DNA of 64,000 nucleotides, from contig CAVSAT010000002.1 of NCBI GenBank assembly GCA_963726005.1, forward strand, positions 867,342 to 931,341, written 5' to 3'. The first letter of the stretch is position 1, and the number at the start of each line of letters is the position of its first letter. The stretch comes from Bog-473 sp963726005 (GTDB lineage: Bacteria; Actinomycetota; Acidimicrobiia; Acidimicrobiales; RAAP-2). Below are positions 17,016 through 25,115 of the stretch, piece by piece. The notes under the pieces were generated by a model. That model was not told the origin of the DNA. It ran no database searches and worked only from the letters and a program-made list of their open reading frames with translations. A program made the translations under genes and the position numbers.

Positions 17016-17021
17016 TAACCT
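17016..17021 (+). promoter_or_regulatory. -10 box TAACCT for bL37, leaderless type
   Basis: TAACCT is followed by seven bases (TCCCCCC) and the ATG of bL37. The same hexamer at the same distance precedes the aminopeptidase gene at 21789. Confidence 0.55.
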
Positions 17022-17028
17022 TCCCCCC

Positions 17029-17112
17029 ATGTCGAAGCGAACGGTCAAGCGCAAGCTGCGCACGAAGAAGAAGGCGAACCACGGCAAGAAGCCGAACTGC
17101 GGCCGCGGCTGA
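17029..17112 (+). CDS. 50S ribosomal protein bL37
   Basis: A 27-residue, very basic peptide starting MSKRTVKRKLRTKKK and containing ANHGKKPN. The ANHGKRPN-type motif marks bL37, a small protein found in the large subunit of mycobacterial ribosomes. The gene is monocistronic, with its own leaderless promoter and a hairpin directly after the stop. Confidence 0.9.
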   Translation: MSKRTVKRKLRTKKKANHGKKPNCGRG

Positions 17113-17130
17113 GGGCGGTCCGCACCGCCC
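17113..17130. terminator. Hairpin directly after bL37
   Basis: GGGCGGT, loop CCGC, ACCGCCC: a perfect seven-pair stem starting at the first base after the bL37 TGA and just before the end of the convergent glycerophosphodiesterase gene. No T tract. Confidence 0.55.
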
Positions 17131-17150
17131 GGTAATGACCGACGGGGCCG

Positions 17151-18011
17151 TCAGCACCCGTCCCAGTCGATGCCCCGGGACGACAGCACGCCGCACAGCG
17201 TCGTCGGCACGTCCGAGATGATCCCGTCGACGCCGAGGCCGAGCAGACGCTCCATCGACTCGGTGTCGTTGACGGTCCACACGTGTACCGCCTTGCCGGC
17301 GCGGTGTGCGGCCCGCACGAAACGCTCGTCCACCACGACGATGTCCCCCTGACGCTCGGGCACCTGGAAGGCCACCGTGGGATGGTCCGGCAGGTCCTCG
17401 CCCACCTGCACGGCCCGCCAGGCGTCGGCCGTGGCGATCGTGCCGGCCGAGGTGGGCACGGCCGGTGCGAAGCGCCGGAAGGCGTCGGTCGCCGGGTCGA
17501 GGAACGACGCCACGATCACGTCGTCCGTGCGGCCGAACTCCGCCAGAAGCCGGGCAAGCGACTCCTCGTAGGGCACGACCACGGGCGCGGTCTGCTTGAT
17601 GTCCAGGTTCAGCACCACGCCGGGGAACCCTTCGAGGACCTCCCGCAACGTCGCGATGCCGAAGGTCCGGTCCGCCGGTGCCCGGCCCCGGAACGGGTAG
17701 TCACCCGCCGGCCTGCCGGGCGTCACGTCGGCGCCGGGGATCCACCAGTAGGAGAAGTCCATCTCGCGCAGCTCGGCGAGCGTGAACGAGGAGATCGTGC
17801 CGTGCGCCGCCGTGGTGCGGTCGACCGTGGCGTCGTGGCACACCACCAGCTCGCCGTCCGCCGTCGCGTGCACATCGAGCTCGATCCCGGTTGCACCGGC
17901 CTCCAGAGCGTGCGCGACGGCGTAGAGGGTCGATGACGGCGACTCCCACGCGCCGCCCTGGTGCGCGTAGGCGATCACCCTACGTTCAAGCCAGCCGGGC
18001 GCCTCGCTCAC
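17151..18011 (-). CDS. Glycerophosphodiester phosphodiesterase family protein
   Basis: GDPD TIM-barrel enzyme of about 286 residues that cleaves glycerophosphodiesters to glycerol phosphate and alcohol. Motifs: AHQGGAWESPSSTLYA (catalytic His and the first metal-site region), GIELDVHATADGELVVCHDATVDRTT, LNLDIKQ, and the terminal VHVWTVND and GVDGIISDVP. No signal peptide, so cytoplasmic. I choose GTG 18011 (VSEAPGW) over ATG 18032 because a TACCGT box lies seven bases before it. Confidence 0.9.
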   Translation of the reverse strand: MSEAPGWLERRVIAYAHQGGAWESPSSTLYAVAHALEAGATGIELDVHATADGELVVCHDATVDRTTAAHGTISSFTLAELREMDFSYWWIPGADVTPGRPAGDYPFRGRAPADRTFGIATLREVLEGFPGVVLNLDIKQTAPVVVPYEESLARLLAEFGRTDDVIVASFLDPATDAFRRFAPAVPTSAGTIATADAWRAVQVGEDLPDHPTVAFQVPERQGDIVVVDERFVRAAHRAGKAVHVWTVNDTESMERLLGLGVDGIISDVPTTLCGVLSSRGIDWDGC

Positions 18012-18018
18012 TCGATCG

Positions 18019-18024
18019 ACGGTA
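18019..18024 (-). promoter_or_regulatory. -10 box TACCGT for the phosphodiesterase, leaderless type
   Basis: Ends seven bases before GTG 18011 on the minus strand. It would lie inside the reading frame if the upstream ATG 18032 were used, arguing for the shorter protein. Confidence 0.45.
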
Positions 18025-18089
18025 ACAGCCATGGCCCAGGGCGTTGGCCGTCGCCGCCGGGGCGAGGCCGGACCCCGCCGCAGCGGGCC

Positions 18090-18095
18090 TATCCT
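18090..18095 (+). promoter_or_regulatory. -10 box TATCCT, leaderless type
   Basis: TATCCT ends eight bases before GTG 18104 and sets the start of the uncharacterised gene there. Confidence 0.45.
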
Positions 18096-18103
18096 CGTGC
18101 GGC

Positions 18104-18715
18104 GTGCTCGACCATCTGCTCGTCGACGTCATCGGCATCATCCGCGCCTCGTTCGACAGGGCGTTGCTCCAGCGCCAGGCCGTCGAGGAGCGATTCCAAG
18201 TCGACGTGTTCCTCGGCGACGTCTCGTGGGAGACCTCCTACAGCCTGCCGGGAGAGGAACAGCCGCCGCGGGTCCGCGCCGACGTCTCGGTGGACTGGCC
18301 TACCTGGAGCCAGACGTCGTACCGCAGCTGGTCGATCGGCGAGCCGCCTGACGAGCTCCCCGAGGTCGTGATCGAGGTCGCCCTCCGGGTGCAACGCATG
18401 GCCGAGGCCCCCGACACCGAGAAGGTGATGGCGGTCCTGCCGGTGACGGGACCGTTGGGGGACCCGATGGACCTGGTTCGCACGGCGACCACGATCGAGC
18501 AGGTGCGCGCGGACGCCGAGGGTCTCGACGGCGCCCTCCGCTGGGCCGCGGAGGCGACCTACGAGGGCTCGCTCCGCTTCAGCGAGCAGCAGCTCGAGGA
18601 CCCGTCGACCATCGCCCCGGTCTTCGACGACCTCTCCCGCTGGATCGCCTCCACGCTGATCTCCCTGGCCGACCTCCCCTTCACCTTCTTGCCACCCGGG
18701 GAGGACGACGCCTGA
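18104..18715 (+). CDS. Uncharacterised acidic protein
   Basis: A 203-residue protein I do not recognise. It begins VLDHLLVDVIGIIRASFDRAL, is rich in Glu, Asp, Ala and Trp, and has no signal peptide or clear membrane segment. The middle (residues 30-110) looks like a mixed beta region; the C-terminal part looks helical. Start GTG 18104 is favoured by its -10 box. Its stop overlaps the proposed CTG start of the SCO1-like gene (CTGA), so the two are probably translated together, hinting at a shared envelope or metal-related role (weak inference). Confidence 0.7.
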   Translation: MLDHLLVDVIGIIRASFDRALLQRQAVEERFQVDVFLGDVSWETSYSLPGEEQPPRVRADVSVDWPTWSQTSYRSWSIGEPPDELPEVVIEVALRVQRMAEAPDTEKVMAVLPVTGPLGDPMDLVRTATTIEQVRADAEGLDGALRWAAEATYEGSLRFSEQQLEDPSTIAPVFDDLSRWIASTLISLADLPFTFLPPGEDDA

Positions 18716-19464
18716 CCCGTCCGTCCCCCCGCAGGGCCCTCGTCCTCGTCCTCGTCCTCGGTTTCCTCTTGGCCGCCTGCGGATCGTCCGCGCCTGCAGC
18801 GCCGTCGCCCAGCGAGGGATTGGTGTTGAACCAGCCCACGCCACAGCACGTCGCGCTCGTCGACCAACACGACCGTGCCGTGTCGCTGGCCGCGCTCAGG
18901 GGCAAGGTCATCGTCCTCGCGCCCTTCCTCTCCCTGTGCCAGGACGAGTGCCCGGTCGTGACGGGCGCTTTCATCGCATTGCAGCGCGACCTGCGCTCCG
19001 CCGGGCTGTCCAACCGCGTCGTGTTCGTGGAGGCCACCGTCGACCCGGGCCGCGACAGCGTGGCCCGCCTGGCCGCGTACCAGCGGATGTTCGGCGCCGA
19101 CTGGGACCTCTGGACCGGCACAGCCGCCGACGTCGCCGCGTTCTGGAAGCCCTTCGGCGTCGAGTATCAGATCACCCCCGAGGCACAGCCCGCGAAGACC
19201 GACTGGTTCACCGGCACCTCGCTCACCTACGACGTCGCGCACACCGACGGCTACATCCTCATCGACCCTCGCGGCCGCGAACGCTTCATCGACGCAGCGG
19301 CGCCGAACCTGGAAGGAAGGCTCGACCCGAAGCTGCGGGCCCTCCTCGACGACGGCGGCCTGCGCAACCTCGAGCACCCGCAGGGACCCGCCTGGACGAC
19401 GGCCGACGCGCTGGCATCGATCGCCTGGCTCCTCGGCGCGCACGTCTCCGCGTCCGGCTCGTAG
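18712..19464 (+). CDS. SCO1/SenC-family lipoprotein
   Basis: A thioredoxin-fold protein with LSLCQDECPVVTG, the SCO-type CxxxC, and HTDGYILIDPRGR with the conserved His. SCO proteins deliver copper to cytochrome oxidase or act as thiol reductants outside the membrane. Starting at CTG 18712 gives TRPSPRRALVLVLVLGF and LLAAC, a textbook lipoprotein signal with lipobox Cys. No ATG, GTG or TTG occurs in frame before TTG 18769, which would remove nearly all of the signal. GGGGAGGA lies six bases before the CTG. The product is 250 residues, anchored on the outer face of the membrane. Confidence 0.86.
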   Translation: MTRPSPRRALVLVLVLGFLLAACGSSAPAAPSPSEGLVLNQPTPQHVALVDQHDRAVSLAALRGKVIVLAPFLSLCQDECPVVTGAFIALQRDLRSAGLSNRVVFVEATVDPGRDSVARLAAYQRMFGADWDLWTGTAADVAAFWKPFGVEYQITPEAQPAKTDWFTGTSLTYDVAHTDGYILIDPRGRERFIDAAAPNLEGRLDPKLRALLDDGGLRNLEHPQGPAWTTADALASIAWLLGAHVSASGS

Positions 19465-19579
19465 TCCGTCGCTGGGCTGCGCGTGGACGCCGTCATCTCC
19501 CGGCAACATGCGCGGCCTCGCCCCCTTGACCTGTCCACATACGGCGACCCCGAACGCGGACGGTTGAGCCCGGCGGTCC

Positions 19580-20665
19580 TCAGGTGTTAAAGCGGAACTC
19601 CACCACGTCGCCGTCGCGCATGATGTAGTCCTTGCCCTCCATGCGTGCCTTGCCGGCGTTGCGCGCCGCCACGACCGAGCCCGCCTGCATCAGGTCGTCG
19701 AAGCTGATGACCTCCGCTTTGATGAATCCCCGCTCGAAATCGGTGTGGATGACACCGGCGGCCTTCGGTGCCGTGTCGCCGACATGGATGGTCCATGCCC
19801 GCGCCTCCTTCGGCCCGGCGGTGAGGAAGGTCTGCAGCTCCAGGGTGGAGAAGCCCACGTGCACCAGCTGCTCCAGCCCCGACTCCTCCTGCCCGTAGCT
19901 GCGCAGGAGCTCCCTGGCGTCGGCCGGGTCGAGCCCCGCCACCTCTGCCTCGATCTGGGCGCACAGCACGACCGCCTGCGCCGGACGCACGCGTTCGGCC
20001 AGGTCCGAGGCCAGGCTGGCGTCGCCCAATGCGCCTTCGTCGACGTTGAACACGTAAATGAAGGGCTTGGCCGTCAGCAGGTGCAGGTCGCGCAAGAGGT
20101 CCGCGTCGACTTCGCCGGATGCTGCCGCGCTCGAAATGGTGCGCCCCTCGCCGAGTATGCGCTCCGCCGCGGTGACGGCGTCGAGGGTGGGCTTGAGGGA
20201 CGCCGAGCCACGGGCCTCCTTGGCCAAGCGGGGTAGACGGTGCTCAACGGTCTGGAGGTCGGCCAGGATCAGCTCGGTGTTCACCGTCTCGATGTCGGCT
20301 CCCGGGTCGACCCGGGCGTCCACGTGAACGACATCGTCGTCGTGGAACGCGCGCACGACCTGGCAGATCGCGTCGGTCTCGCGGATCGCGGCCAGGAACC
20401 GGTTGCCGAGCCCCTCTCCCTGCGACGCGCCACGGACGAGACCGGCGATGTCCACGAAGGTCACCGTCGCCGGCACCACCGGTGCGCCGTCGTAGAGCGC
20501 AGCGAGCCGTGCCAGCCGTGCGTCGGGCACCGCCACCACGCCCACGTTGGGCTCAATGGTGGCGAAGGGGTAGTTGGCGGCCAGCGCCTCGTTGTTGGTG
20601 AGTGCGTTGAACAGGGTGGACTTACCCACATTGGGCAGACCGACGATGCCGATCGACAGGCTCAC
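19580..20665 (-). CDS. ychF: Redox-regulated ATPase YchF (Obg-like)
   Basis: 361 residues of the Obg-family ATPase YchF/OLA1: P-loop GLPNVGKSTLFNALT, NYPFATIEPNVG, switch II DIAGLVRGASQGEGLGN, the NVDE in place of NKxD, and a C-terminal TGS domain (TAPKAAGVIHTDFERGFIKAEVI, KDYIMRDGDVVEFRFN). It binds ribosomes and prefers ATP. Start GTG 20665, 9 bases after the kinase gene stop. Confidence 0.97.
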   Translation of the reverse strand: MSLSIGIVGLPNVGKSTLFNALTNNEALAANYPFATIEPNVGVVAVPDARLARLAALYDGAPVVPATVTFVDIAGLVRGASQGEGLGNRFLAAIRETDAICQVVRAFHDDDVVHVDARVDPGADIETVNTELILADLQTVEHRLPRLAKEARGSASLKPTLDAVTAAERILGEGRTISSAAASGEVDADLLRDLHLLTAKPFIYVFNVDEGALGDASLASDLAERVRPAQAVVLCAQIEAEVAGLDPADARELLRSYGQEESGLEQLVHVGFSTLELQTFLTAGPKEARAWTIHVGDTAPKAAGVIHTDFERGFIKAEVISFDDLMQAGSVVAARNAGKARMEGKDYIMRDGDVVEFRFNT

Positions 20666-20674
20666 GGGCGGCGG

Positions 20675-21745
20675 CTAGTCCGCCAGCAGGCCGGCGCCGG
20701 CCGCCAGCGCCTTGAGGTCCGACTCGGGCCGGGCACCGGTGTGGGAGATCACCTCGGCTGCGCAGAGGCCGCCCAGCCTGGTGCTCGACGCCGGACCCAT
20801 CCCGTGGGTGAGCCCGAAGAGGAATCCGGCGGCGAAGAGGTCACCCGCCCCGGTGGTGTCGATCACCCGCTCCACGGCCGCCGCCGGGATCTCCTCGGGG
20901 CCCTGGGCCGTGAGCACCGTGGCCCCCTGGACACCGCGTGTCATCACGACCAGGAGGCCCGTCTCCTCCGCCGCCGCAACGGCGCCCCGGTACGAGGAGG
21001 CCCCGAAGAGCATTGTGACCTCCTCCTCATTGCCGAGCAAGATGTCGACGTCGTCGACCAACAGGTCGAGGAACTCGCGTTGGTGCCGTTGGACGCAGAA
21101 GGGGTCCGACAGTGACAGGGCGACCGACCCCTCCGAGGCGTGGGCGGTGGCTGCCGCATGGCGCATCGCCTCCTTGGCGGCCGGGACGTCCCAGAGGTAG
21201 CCCTCGAGCAGGACGACAGAGGCGCGGTTCACGAAGGAGGTCGAGACGCCCTCGGGCGACAGGGTGGACGCCGCGCCCAGGTAGGTCCCCATGGTGCGGT
21301 CGGCGTCCTCAGTGATCAGGACGACGCAACGTCCCGTGCCGAGTCCGTCGCCGGCAGCCGATTCGCTGTAGTGCGGTTCGAACTCGACGCCTGCCGCCCG
21401 CAGATTCTCGCTGTAGGTGCGGCCGATCTCGTCGTCGGCGACTGCGCCCACGAAGCCCGCGGTGCCGCCCAGCTCGGCGATCCCGGCCGTCGTGTTCGCC
21501 ACCGAGCCCCCGGAGACGTAGCGGGGTGCTCCCATGGACTCCTGCACCGCGTTGGCGGTCGCCAGGTCGATGAGGGTCATCGTGCCCTTCTCCAGGCCGA
21601 CCCGCGCCAGCTGCTCGTCGGTGGCCATCTCGATGACATCGAGCAACGGTGATCCGATGGCCACCACGTCGAGGTCGTGGGCGGCGCCCTCGTCGGCCAG
21701 CGTGGTCGAGGCGGCAGGGTCGGTAACGGATTCGGAGGCAGGCAC
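20675..21745 (-). CDS. PfkB-family carbohydrate/nucleoside kinase (adenosine kinase-like)
   Basis: 356 residues of the ribokinase fold: VAIGSPLLDVIE, the substrate-binding GGSVANTTAGIAELGG, ILLGNEEEVTMLFG, and the anion hole and catalytic base DTTGAGDLFAAGFL. The sequence is closest in style to bacterial adenosine kinases of this family; ribokinase or fructokinase activity cannot be excluded. Start GTG 21745, with a leaderless -10 box. It is divergent from the aminopeptidase gene across 43 bases. Confidence 0.88.
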   Translation of the reverse strand: MPASESVTDPAASTTLADEGAAHDLDVVAIGSPLLDVIEMATDEQLARVGLEKGTMTLIDLATANAVQESMGAPRYVSGGSVANTTAGIAELGGTAGFVGAVADDEIGRTYSENLRAAGVEFEPHYSESAAGDGLGTGRCVVLITEDADRTMGTYLGAASTLSPEGVSTSFVNRASVVLLEGYLWDVPAAKEAMRHAAATAHASEGSVALSLSDPFCVQRHQREFLDLLVDDVDILLGNEEEVTMLFGASSYRGAVAAAEETGLLVVMTRGVQGATVLTAQGPEEIPAAAVERVIDTTGAGDLFAAGFLFGLTHGMGPASSTRLGGLCAAEVISHTGARPESDLKALAAGAGLLAD

Positions 21746-21788
21746 GATGCGAGAAACTACCCGCAGTCCCGCGGGTAACCTTCACCGG
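21746..21788. promoter_or_regulatory. Interlocked divergent leaderless promoters
   Basis: The minus strand has TAGTTT (21759-21754) eight bases before the kinase GTG. The plus strand has TAACCT (21776-21781) seven bases before the aminopeptidase ATG. With a 17-base spacer, the -35 region of each promoter falls on the -10 box of the other, so the two polymerases could not bind at once. Confidence 0.5.
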
Positions 21789-24398
21789 ATGCCGCCTGCC
21801 TCCAGGTCTACCAACGCGCCCGGCTCGGAGGCGTTCCGCCTGCCCCGGACGATCGAACCCGAGACGTACCACATCGAAATCGAGCCGGACGTGGCGTCCG
21901 CGACCTTCTCGGGCAGCGTCTCCATCGACGCGCTCGTTGTGGAGGCCGTCGACGAGATCGTCCTCAACGCAGCCGAGCTCGCCGTGAGCGACGTCGAGGT
22001 TCGTACCGGGGGTGGGACCACGATCAACTGCACCGTGGACTTCGACGACGAGCTCGAGCAGGTGCTGTTCCGTCCCTCGACGAAGGTGCCGTCCGGGCCG
22101 TGCACCATCAACTGTCGCTTCACAGGCACCCTCAACGACAAGCTGCGAGGCTTCTACCGCTCGACCTACAGCGGCCCGGACGGCGAGACACAGACGATCG
22201 CCACGACACAATTCGAGTCCGTGGACGCCCGGAGGTGCTTCCCCTGCTTCGACGAGCCCGACCGCAAGGCGGTCTTCGAGATCGCCCTCATCGTGGACCC
22301 CGACGTCGATGCCATTTCGAACTCGCCCGTCGTCGGGACGGACCGGGTCGGGAGCAAGCGCCGCGTCCGTTTCTCGCCCACGATGAAGATGTCCACCTAC
22401 CTGGTCGCTTTCGTCGTCGGCAAGCTGGAGGCGACCGAGACGGTCGACGTCGACGGCGTGCCCCTCCGGGTGGTCTGCACACCCGGGAAGAAGGCCCTCG
22501 CCGAGTTCGCCCTCGAGGTCGGCGCCTTCTCGTTGCGCTTCTTCACCGACTACTTCAACATCCCCTACCCCGGCGAGAAGGTGGACCTCGTCGCCATTCC
22601 CGACTTCGCCGCCGGCGCCATGGAGAACCTCGGCTGCATCACCTTCCGCGACACGGCGCTCCTCGTCGACCAGGAGCACGCGGCCCGCACGGAGCTCGAG
22701 CGCATCGCCGACGTCATCGCCCACGAGCTGGCCCACATGTGGTTCGGCGATCTCGTCACGATGGGTTGGTGGGAGGGAATCTGGCTCAACGAGGCCTTCG
22801 CCACCTTCATGGAGACGCTGTGCGTCGACGCCTTCCGCCCGTCGTGGGACCGTTGGGTCGGCTTCGCCCCCTCGCGCGAGGCGGCCCTCGCCGTCGACAG
22901 CGTGCACTCGACGCGCCCGATCGAGTACCCGGTCGGCCCGCCCAAGGAGGCGGAGGGGATGTTCGACCTCCTCACCTACGAGAAGGGCTGCGGTGTGCTG
23001 CGCATGCTCGAACAGCACATCGGACCAATCGTGTTCCGGGACGGCGTCCGGGTGTACCTCAAGGAGCACGCCTACGGCAACACCGTCACCGCCGACCTGT
23101 GGGACGCGCTGGAGGACGCCAGCGGCGCGCCGGTGCGCGACGTCATGGACACCTTCATCCTCCAGGGAGGTCACCCGCTCGTATCACTGCACGGCGACAC
23201 GCTCAGCCAGCAACCCTTCGCGCTCGGGCCGGTCCCGCCGGGTGTCACGTCCTCCATCGGGACGGAGTGGCGCGTCCCTGTGGCCGTCCGCGCACTTCCC
23301 GCCGACGGCGCGCCAGGCGCGCCCCTGCGGCACCTGGTCCTCGGCGCCGACCCCTTGCCGATTGAGGAGGCGGGACAAGGGTTGGCGGTGGTCAACGCAG
23401 GCGGGTGGGGCATGTTCCGGGTTGGGTACGAGAGCCAGCACGGGCTGGCGCTGGCCCAGCATCTCCCCGAGCTCGAACCGCTGGAGCGGGCCGACCTGCT
23501 CGGCGACACCTGGGCGACCACCCTGGCCGGCCGTTCCTCGCTGCGGGAGTTCCTGGTGCTGGCGTCGCGGCTGGGCCTCGAGCCCGACCCCGCGCCGTGG
23601 GCCCCGGTCGCCGCCGCCCTCGTCCTGTGCAAACGGATCGCACGACCGGAGCACGACGACGCCCTGCACCACGCAGTCGCCGAGTTGATCGGGCCCACGC
23701 ACCGCCGGCTCGGTTTCGACCCCGTTCCAGGTGAGAGCGAGCGCACCCCGTCGTTGCGGGCGTTGGCCATCAACCTCATGGGCACCGTCGGGGCCGATGC
23801 CGCCGTGCGGGCCGAAGCGGCACGACGCTTCGACGCGTCGCCCATCGGCGGTGGCTCCGGCGAGCCGATCACGGCCGACATCGAGACGGCGGTGCTGGCC
23901 GTGGTGGCACAGCTGGTGCGACCGGGCGACTTCGACGCGCTCTTGGAGCGCTATCGCACGGCGTCGACTCCCCAGGAGGAGATGCGCTCGCTCGGCGCAC
24001 TCGCCGGCTTCCCCGACGTCGAGCTCTGCCTGCGGACGTTCGACCTGGCCATGACGGAGGTACGCAGCCAGAACGGGTTCAGCGTCATCAGCGCTCTCCT
24101 GGCCAACCCCGTCGGCAACCAGGCCGTGTGGGAACGCGTGACCGAGGATTGGGACGCCATCTTGGAGCGGTTCCCCAAGAACGCGCCGCCGCGCATCCTC
24201 GAGACCCTGCCCGCGCTCTGTGGCGACGCCGACTTCGCCGAGCGCGCCATCGCGTTCCTCGACGAGCACCCTCTGGCGTCGGGGCCGCGGCGGGTCGCCC
24301 AGTCGGTCGAGCGGCTGAGGGTCAACGTGGCCTTCGCCGCGCGCGAGCGGGCGCGCCTCGCCGACGCACTGGGCGCAGCGGGCACGCCCTCCGCCTGA
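21789..24398 (+). CDS. M1-family zinc aminopeptidase
   Basis: 869 residues, the usual length for an aminopeptidase N-type enzyme that trims N-terminal residues in the cytoplasm. Features: N-terminal beta domain, exopeptidase motif GAMENLG, zinc site HELAHMWFGD followed after 18 residues by the Glu of WLNEAFA, the proton-donor Tyr in LTYEKG, and a C-terminal helical ERAP1-like domain. No signal peptide. It overlaps the next gene by one base (TGATG). Confidence 0.96.
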   Translation: MPPASRSTNAPGSEAFRLPRTIEPETYHIEIEPDVASATFSGSVSIDALVVEAVDEIVLNAAELAVSDVEVRTGGGTTINCTVDFDDELEQVLFRPSTKVPSGPCTINCRFTGTLNDKLRGFYRSTYSGPDGETQTIATTQFESVDARRCFPCFDEPDRKAVFEIALIVDPDVDAISNSPVVGTDRVGSKRRVRFSPTMKMSTYLVAFVVGKLEATETVDVDGVPLRVVCTPGKKALAEFALEVGAFSLRFFTDYFNIPYPGEKVDLVAIPDFAAGAMENLGCITFRDTALLVDQEHAARTELERIADVIAHELAHMWFGDLVTMGWWEGIWLNEAFATFMETLCVDAFRPSWDRWVGFAPSREAALAVDSVHSTRPIEYPVGPPKEAEGMFDLLTYEKGCGVLRMLEQHIGPIVFRDGVRVYLKEHAYGNTVTADLWDALEDASGAPVRDVMDTFILQGGHPLVSLHGDTLSQQPFALGPVPPGVTSSIGTEWRVPVAVRALPADGAPGAPLRHLVLGADPLPIEEAGQGLAVVNAGGWGMFRVGYESQHGLALAQHLPELEPLERADLLGDTWATTLAGRSSLREFLVLASRLGLEPDPAPWAPVAAALVLCKRIARPEHDDALHHAVAELIGPTHRRLGFDPVPGESERTPSLRALAINLMGTVGADAAVRAEAARRFDASPIGGGSGEPITADIETAVLAVVAQLVRPGDFDALLERYRTASTPQEEMRSLGALAGFPDVELCLRTFDLAMTEVRSQNGFSVISALLANPVGNQAVWERVTEDWDAILERFPKNAPPRILETLPALCGDADFAERAIAFLDEHPLASGPRRVAQSVERLRVNVAFAARERARLADALGAAGTPSA

Positions 24399-25096
24399 TG
24401 GCGCAGGCGCAGGCGCGGGCGCTGGACGACGAGCACCGACCCGCCCGCGTCAAGGACCTGCTCGAGCTGGCCCGGCGCACACGGGGCTTCATGCCCGACG
24501 ACGAAGGGGAGGCGCTGTTCCTCGCCGCCCTCCGAGCCGGCCGGGACAAGGTTCCCGGGGCGATGCCACCCACCTTCGTGGAGATCGGCGCCTGGTGCGG
24601 CAAGTCGAGCGTGTATCTCGGCGCCGCGGCCGAGGCCACCGGTGCCGTGCTGCTGTCCGTCGACCACCACCGGGGCTCGGAGGAGAACCAGCCCGGTTGG
24701 GAGCATCACGAGGCCGACCTCGTCGATCCCGAAGCGGGACGGATCGACACGCTGCTGCACTGGCGGCGCACCATCGCGGGGGCCGAGCTCGAGGCGTCGG
24801 TCGTGGGTGTCGTCGGTGACTCCCCCACGTTGGCAGCACGCTGGGACCGCCCGCTCGCGTTCTGCTTCATCGACGGCGGGCACGGTGAGGAGCCCGCCTG
24901 GGCTGATTTTCGCGGCTGGGCGCCACACGTCGCGGTGGGCGGCTGGCTGGCCATCCACGATGTCTTCCCGGACCCCGCGGACGGGGGGCGACCGCCGTAC
25001 GAGCTCTACCGCGCGGCGCTCGACTCGCGCGAGTTCGTGGACGATGGTGGGTGTGGGAGCCTGCGCGTCCTGCGCCGCGAGGCCGACGCCCGCTGA
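24398..25096 (+). CDS. Class I SAM-dependent methyltransferase (Methyltransf_24 type)
   Basis: A 232-residue protein with motif I FVEIGAWCGKSSVYLG, acidic SVDHHRG and a late FIDGGHGEEPAWADFRGW / GGWLAIHDVFPDP, as in the O-methyltransferase-like Methyltransf_24 group. Substrate unknown. The ATG overlaps the aminopeptidase stop. It ends next to, and convergent with, a glycosyltransferase-methyltransferase cassette and may serve the same pathway (inference). Confidence 0.82.
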   Translation: MAQAQARALDDEHRPARVKDLLELARRTRGFMPDDEGEALFLAALRAGRDKVPGAMPPTFVEIGAWCGKSSVYLGAAAEATGAVLLSVDHHRGSEENQPGWEHHEADLVDPEAGRIDTLLHWRRTIAGAELEASVVGVVGDSPTLAARWDRPLAFCFIDGGHGEEPAWADFRGWAPHVAVGGWLAIHDVFPDPADGGRPPYELYRAALDSREFVDDGGCGSLRVLRREADAR

Positions 25097-25115
25097 GCCG
25101 CCGGCGGCCTCGGCG

